A stretch of 9,144 nucleotides of DNA from NCBI GenBank assembly GCA_030691925.1, contig JAUYDG010000137.1, forward strand, positions 1-9,144. The letters are read 5' to 3'. The position numbers were made by a program, and so were the translations under genes. The notes below the pieces were generated by a model. That model had not been told where the DNA came from, did not search any database, and saw only the letters and a list, made by a program, of their open reading frames with translations. Source of the DNA: Nanobdellota archaeon (GTDB taxonomy: Archaea; Nanobdellota; Nanobdellia; SCGC-AAA011-G17; VGLX01). Positions 6,675-9,144 of the stretch are shown here, in pieces (position 1 is the first letter of the stretch; each line of letters begins with the position of its first letter).

Positions 6675-6682
6675 TTTTATAC
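6675..6682 (+). promoter_or_regulatory. TATA-like box for the membrane-protein gene
   Basis: TTTTATAC lies about 30 bases before the ATG at 6709. Archaeal promoters start transcription some 25-30 bases after the TATA centre, so the message would begin at or next to the ATG. No Shine-Dalgarno precedes that ATG, which agrees with leaderless initiation. Confidence 0.5.
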
Positions 6683-6708
6683 CTTCTTTTTATTACCCAA
6701 GTTTGACT

Positions 6709-7548
6709 ATGTACAAAAGTAAAGAAAAAGACATTATTCTTGAAAAATATAAGAAAACAAAAACCAAAAGAGTAGTAAGTTTTGGTATAACCATTATATT
6801 GAGCATAATTCTAATCACCTTTGTTCTGTGGATTGGGAATAGACATAAATTTCCTATTTTTTTATATCCCTACCTAATTGGGATGATTATATGCTTATCT
6901 TTATTATCAATCCTGTGTTTTAATATAAAATGGAAATTAAATTATAGAGAAAAAATTCTTGTGTGTTTATATTTTTTAGAAGTAGATTTTGATGATTATT
7001 TAACAAATCCAAACAAAGTATGGATTAATATTAAGACCTCTTTGGCCTTGGATAAACTTAAAGACATAATAAGACCTCCCCATGTATCCGGATTTAAAGA
7101 AACACAAATTTTTGATGAATTCAATAAAAGATTAAAAGAATTTGCGGACTATTATCTTAACCCTTTATTAATAAAACCCGTACTGGGGCAAAAAGATGAG
7201 GCCCTTAAAAAATTAGAAATTTTAATAAAAAATGTAGAGGATTCAAATTTAGAGCAAGGGATTAATTTTCTAAAAACCGCTTATAAAAAACCAACCCCGA
7301 AGTATAAAGTAGTATATCATTCGTTTATGAATACTCTCAAAACTTTACTATCAAGCCGTTTATTCAGAATAATTTCAAGGATAGTCTTATTATTAGCAAT
7401 ATACACTTTGTTGTTTATTTGCGCGCATTATGTTCTCAAAATAGATAACTCAAATTCTCATATATGGGCGGGGGCAATATTCACTATTGGCATTTTAATA
7501 ATTGGTAGTGAAAAAATTAAAGTTTGGTTAATAAGCCGAAATTTATAA
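6709..7548 (+). CDS. Unrecognised four-segment membrane protein
   Basis: I do not recognise this 279-residue protein. It has a basic N-terminus rich in Lys, two hydrophobic segments at about 22-43 (VVSFGITIILSIILITFVLW) and 48-71, a long hydrophilic middle of some 150 residues predicted to be largely helical and cytoplasmic (74-220), and two more segments at about 222-244 and 251-269. An N-in/C-in topology follows from the positive residues at both ends. The ATG at 6709 is preferred to a TTG two codons earlier because the TATA-like box spacing fits a leaderless transcript starting there. Codon use is strongly AT-rich, unlike the ribosomal genes. No catalytic motif was seen; two paired membrane segments around a soluble domain would suit a membrane-anchored scaffold or sensor, which is speculation. 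Confidence 0.8.
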   Translation: MYKSKEKDIILEKYKKTKTKRVVSFGITIILSIILITFVLWIGNRHKFPIFLYPYLIGMIICLSLLSILCFNIKWKLNYREKILVCLYFLEVDFDDYLTNPNKVWINIKTSLALDKLKDIIRPPHVSGFKETQIFDEFNKRLKEFADYYLNPLLIKPVLGQKDEALKKLEILIKNVEDSNLEQGINFLKTAYKKPTPKYKVVYHSFMNTLKTLLSSRLFRIISRIVLLLAIYTLLFICAHYVLKIDNSNSHIWAGAIFTIGILIIGSEKIKVWLISRNL

Positions 7549-7558
7549 AAATTTATAA
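7539..7558 (+). repeat. Tandem repeat AAATTTATAA at the gene end
   Basis: The ten-base word AAATTTATAA is repeated twice without spacing. The first copy contains the TAA stop of the membrane protein. The second provides a TATA-like box about 24 bases before the peptidase ATG at 7579. Confidence 0.5.
7551..7558 (+). promoter_or_regulatory. TATA-like box for the split peptidase gene
   Basis: ATTTATAA centred about 24 bases before the ATG at 7579 would give a leaderless or nearly leaderless transcript. No Shine-Dalgarno is visible before the ATG. Confidence 0.4.
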
Positions 7559-7578
7559 GTTGCGTATAATAAGCTTGG

Positions 7579-8137
7579 ATGATGAGAAACAAGAATAAGG
7601 GCTTCGGGGATATTTTTTCTATGTGCTGGAATAGTGTGATGAGATGGGATGAAAGATTGATTATTTTTTTAAAGCAAAGGTGGAGACTTGTCATTTGCCT
7701 TTTTATCGGATTTTATGCGTATTTAGGATTACATGAATTGCTACACTATTATCCTGCCAAGTTTTTTGGGGTATGACTCTACAATCTGTTGGTTATGCTT
7801 ACCCACAAAAATCCATTTGAATACAGAACTTATCCTCAGAAGTCATTATTTTATCATAGCTATGACCCCTTATGTTTTAACCACCGCCCTACTAGCCTTG
7901 GTTATCTTCGTGTATTTACTCCTCAGAAGAAAGTATATACTCCTAATCTCAATACCCCCATGTTTAGATTATTTCGCAAACATCCTTAGCATACCTATAG
8001 CGTATTTCACAAAAACTGCGAATGACTTCCTAAACCTTTTTAGACTGGGCTTCTATTGGGAAACTCTCTTGATGATGACACCGCCGATTATCTTTGTTTT
8101 ATTTGTGAAACTAATTTATAAAAAGGCTTATAAATAG
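7579..8137 (+). pseudogene. DUF3267/M50-like membrane metallopeptidase, split by a one-base frameshift
   Basis: Two overlapping frames make one protein if a single base is dropped. The first frame (7579-7776, 65 codons) has a membrane segment at about 36-51 running into the zinc motif HELLH (His52, Glu53, His56) and PAKFFG, then stops at 7774-7776 just after the T6G4 tract at 7762-7771. Removing one G continues as YDSTICWLCLPTK and gives a 185-residue product. The second part has the family-like RSHYFIIAMTPYVL segment (about 87-100), a further membrane segment, CLDYFANIL (128-136) whose Asp130 could be the third zinc ligand, RLGFYWE (155-161), and a final hydrophobic segment. The order HELxH, AKxxG, FIIAxxPxV matches putative zincin peptidases of DUF3267 as I know that family. 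Natural pseudogene, programmed frameshift and sequencing error are all possible. Confidence 0.65.
8128..8136 (+). promoter_or_regulatory. TATA-like sequence at the end of the peptidase gene
   Basis: TTATAAATA overlaps the stop codon of the peptidase frame, 77 bases before the next ATG. It could drive the two small genes downstream with a leader of about 50 nt carrying the Shine-Dalgarno. In such AT-rich sequence the match is weak evidence. Confidence 0.25.
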
Positions 8138-8195
8138 AATTCTAATTCATAAATCTAAACAATAACCGATGGTTAAGCATACTAAAACAAGCATT

Positions 8196-8204
8196 AAAGG
8201 AGGA
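8196..8204 (+). promoter_or_regulatory. Strong Shine-Dalgarno site
   Basis: AAAGGAGGA lies eight bases before the ATG at 8213 and is nearly a full complement of the 16S rRNA 3' end. It settles that start and contrasts with the larger neighbouring genes, which lack such a site. Confidence 0.8.
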
Positions 8205-8212
8205 TAATAAAA

Positions 8213-8419
8213 ATGGTACTATTAGCAGATAAAAGAACAGACCTTGACAAAATCGAAGGAAGCAAAGGTAATTTTTATGTAACAATTGGGAAATATGAAG
8301 GGCATAAATTTAATCCTTTAACCTTAGAACAATTGTCTGAACTAATATCAGATGGTGTAAAATTTCAAATGTTGAAAGAAATAGAAAAAATAAAACAAGA
8401 AGGGAAAGGGGTAGAATAA
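8213..8419 (+). CDS. Small soluble protein of unknown function
   Basis: I do not recognise this 68-residue protein. It is hydrophilic and lysine-rich, without a signal peptide or membrane segment. The N-terminal half looks strand-forming (GNFYVTIGKYEGHKF at 19-33). The C-terminal half looks helical (LTLEQLSELISDGVKFQMLK, then EIEKIKQEG). The pattern TLEQLSELISDG is consistent with a short helix-rich regulator or an adaptor, but nothing specific is visible. The strong Shine-Dalgarno eight bases upstream makes the start secure. It is followed after 24 bases by another small gene with its own Shine-Dalgarno, so the two are probably co-transcribed and perhaps act together; that is inference. Confidence 0.75.
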   Translation: MVLLADKRTDLDKIEGSKGNFYVTIGKYEGHKFNPLTLEQLSELISDGVKFQMLKEIEKIKQEGKGVE

Positions 8420-8430
8420 AACAAAAAATT

Positions 8431-8438
8431 AAAGGGGT
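8431..8438 (+). promoter_or_regulatory. Shine-Dalgarno site of the DUF4177-like gene
   Basis: AAAGGGGT lies five bases before the ATG at 8444 and supports that start. Confidence 0.6.
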
Positions 8439-8443
8439 AAAAA

Positions 8444-8644
8444 ATGAAATGGCAGTATAAGGTAATAAAACTACGAACAGGAACCGTAATGCAAAATAAG
8501 GCTTTAGATAAATGGAATGAAGAATTGAATGAATTAGGAAAAGACGGTTGGGAATTAGTAGATGTAATACCTATGCACGCACAATTAGGATTAGCGGGGT
8601 CTACACCCGAAATAAGATGTTTCTTAAAGAGAAGTATACCTTAA
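8444..8644 (+). CDS. DUF4177-like small protein
   Basis: The 66-residue product resembles the DUF4177 family of small proteins of unknown function. It starts with WQYKVIKL (3-10), continues with a helix containing LDKWNEELNELGKDGWELVDV (21-41) and ends in a final strand, RCFLKRSIP. The core LNELGKDGWELV is the family hallmark, and length is typical. Such proteins occur singly in bacteria and archaea, often next to mobile or poorly characterised genes; no biochemical role is established to my knowledge. It is 24 bases downstream of the 68-residue gene, on the same strand, with a Shine-Dalgarno of its own. No membrane segment is present. Assignment is from pattern memory and needs a profile search. 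Confidence 0.75.
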   Translation: MKWQYKVIKLRTGTVMQNKALDKWNEELNELGKDGWELVDVIPMHAQLGLAGSTPEIRCFLKRSIP

Positions 8645-8698
8645 CACCCTAATTTGACACCAAACTTAAACTGTCTCAAAACACCCCACTATTTGACA
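8643..8698 (+). repeat. Imperfect direct repeat after the DUF4177-like gene
   Basis: AACACCCTAATTTGACA (8643-8659) is echoed by AACACCCCACTATTTGACA (8680-8698), differing by a two-base insertion and one substitution. CTGTC at 8671-8675 also faces GACAG at 8695-8699, so the second copy could fold back on the spacer. This may be a duplicated regulatory site for the next gene. Confidence 0.4.
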
Positions 8699-8711
8699 GA
8701 GCCCAATCAAC

Positions 8712-8724
8712 AAATATTTAAAAA
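8712..8724 (+). promoter_or_regulatory. TATA-like box for the right-end membrane gene
   Basis: AAATATTTAAAAA is centred about 29 bases before the ATG at 8747, the usual archaeal spacing for a leaderless message. A second copy of TAAAAAGGGTA, 18 bases further on, ends at the ATG and could instead act as a weak ribosome-binding sequence. Confidence 0.4.
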
Positions 8725-8746
8725 GGGTAACGAATATAAAAAGGGT

Positions 8747-9144
8747 ATGAAAAAAGAAGAGTTTTACAAATGGTGTAACATTCAAGAATCAAACTTATTT
8801 AAATGTTCTATAGGCATGTATGTCGCAGATTTAATGGTATTTGTTGTTTATGGTTCATTAATTGGTCTGCTTTTGAGTATAACAAAATATATACCTAATA
8901 CTATCAAGAATATGCAACCTAACTCGGCTATATTCAATTATATTTCTCCAAACGTATTGAAATGGATATTTATCGCTTTAATAATTTTAATAACAGTATT
9001 TCTATATTTTCTTTTATTCAGACTGATGAAATGGCTTAAACCGTTATCAAGAGTTCAATATTTATCTTGTTTATTAAACAAAATCTCAGATAGATTACAA
9101 TTCAATTTTGAGCAATCCAATAATAATGAGCAGCCGCCGATACA
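8747..9144 (+). CDS. Two-segment membrane protein, runs off the right end (partial)
   Basis: A frame opens at the ATG and stays open for 132 codons to the window edge. The protein starts with a hydrophilic stretch (MKKEEFYKWCNIQESNLF), followed by a hydrophobic segment at about 25-46 (VADLMVFVVYGSLIGLLLS), a loop of some 25 residues, a second segment at about 70-92 (VLKWIFIALIILITVFLYFL), and then a hydrophilic part (RLMKWLKPLSRVQYLSCLLN) that ends in an Asn/Gln-rich stretch. I do not recognise a family. The hairpin of two segments followed by a cytoplasmic region resembles the N-terminal layout of the membrane protein at 6709, but I could not establish sequence similarity. Codon use is AT-rich like its neighbours. 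The upstream TATA-like box supports leaderless initiation. Confidence 0.7.
   Translation, partial: MKKEEFYKWCNIQESNLFKCSIGMYVADLMVFVVYGSLIGLLLSITKYIPNTIKNMQPNSAIFNYISPNVLKWIFIALIILITVFLYFLLFRLMKWLKPLSRVQYLSCLLNKISDRLQFNFEQSNNNEQPPI

Larger units (their letters stand above)
6398..6708. other. Divergent intergenic region between operon and accessory genes
   Basis: This stretch of about 310 bases separates the minus-strand ribosomal operon from the plus-strand accessory genes. The half next to uL3 holds the start-less 51-codon frame described separately. The other half is AT-rich and contains a TATA-like box for each direction, a small perfect hairpin and a repeated ACGTAAG word. No tRNA, CRISPR repeat or complete gene was seen. 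A 58-codon plus-strand frame from 6421 appears to be the shadow of the minus-strand frame. Confidence 0.6.

Noticed and set aside
7458..7694. 78-codon minus-strand frame
   Set aside because: It is antisense to the ends of the membrane protein and the peptidase gene and has no promoter or Shine-Dalgarno.
7789..7989. 66-codon plus-strand frame inside the second half of the peptidase
   Set aside because: It is an alternative frame of the peptidase region without conserved features; the other frame carries the family-like motifs.
1..9144. Search by eye for tRNA genes, CRISPR arrays, transposases and integrases
   Set aside because: No cloverleaf, regularly spaced repeats or recombinase motifs were seen; the only repeats are the short ones listed.

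Overview
The window is archaeal. Its left two thirds (1-6397, all on the minus strand) is the S10 part of the archaeal ribosomal-protein super-operon, in transcription order uL3, uL4, uL23, uL2, uS19, uL22, uS3, uL29, aIF1 (SUI1), RNase P component 1 (Rpp29), uS17, uL14, uL24, and the first codons of what should be eS4. Translation-initiation factor 1 and an RNase P subunit between uL29 and uS17, together with the archaeal/eukaryotic forms of every ribosomal protein, fix the domain. Compact proteins and Lys/Glu tails would fit a DPANN-type archaeon, but that rank is only a guess.

The 13 complete genes are packed with 1-3 nt spacers, ATGA stop/start overlaps (uL3/uL4, uL4/uL23, uL22/uS3, uL29/aIF1, Rpp29/uS17) or a 20-nt overlap (uS17/uL14). 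This indicates one polycistronic transcript with translational coupling. The products are ribosome parts, a start-codon selection factor and a tRNA-maturation subunit.

Between 6398 and 6708 lies a divergent intergenic region. It contains a start-less 51-codon reading frame just upstream of uL3, possibly the 3' end of a truncated gene, a TATA-like box on each strand and short repeats. Base composition drops sharply to AT-rich at about 6540, marking a junction between the conserved operon and accessory DNA.

The right third (6709-9144, all plus strand, AT-rich) holds: an unrecognised protein with four predicted membrane segments; a HExxH integral-membrane metallopeptidase resembling the DUF3267/M50-like group, split by a one-base frameshift in a T6G4 tract; two small soluble proteins with strong Shine-Dalgarno sites (one unrecognised, one DUF4177-like); and a two-segment membrane protein that runs off the right end. 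The longer genes have a TATA-like box about 24-30 nt before the start codon and look leaderless. No RNA genes, CRISPR arrays, transposases or integrases were seen. No complete new system can be demonstrated; the split peptidase and the truncated frame at the operon border most deserve checking.
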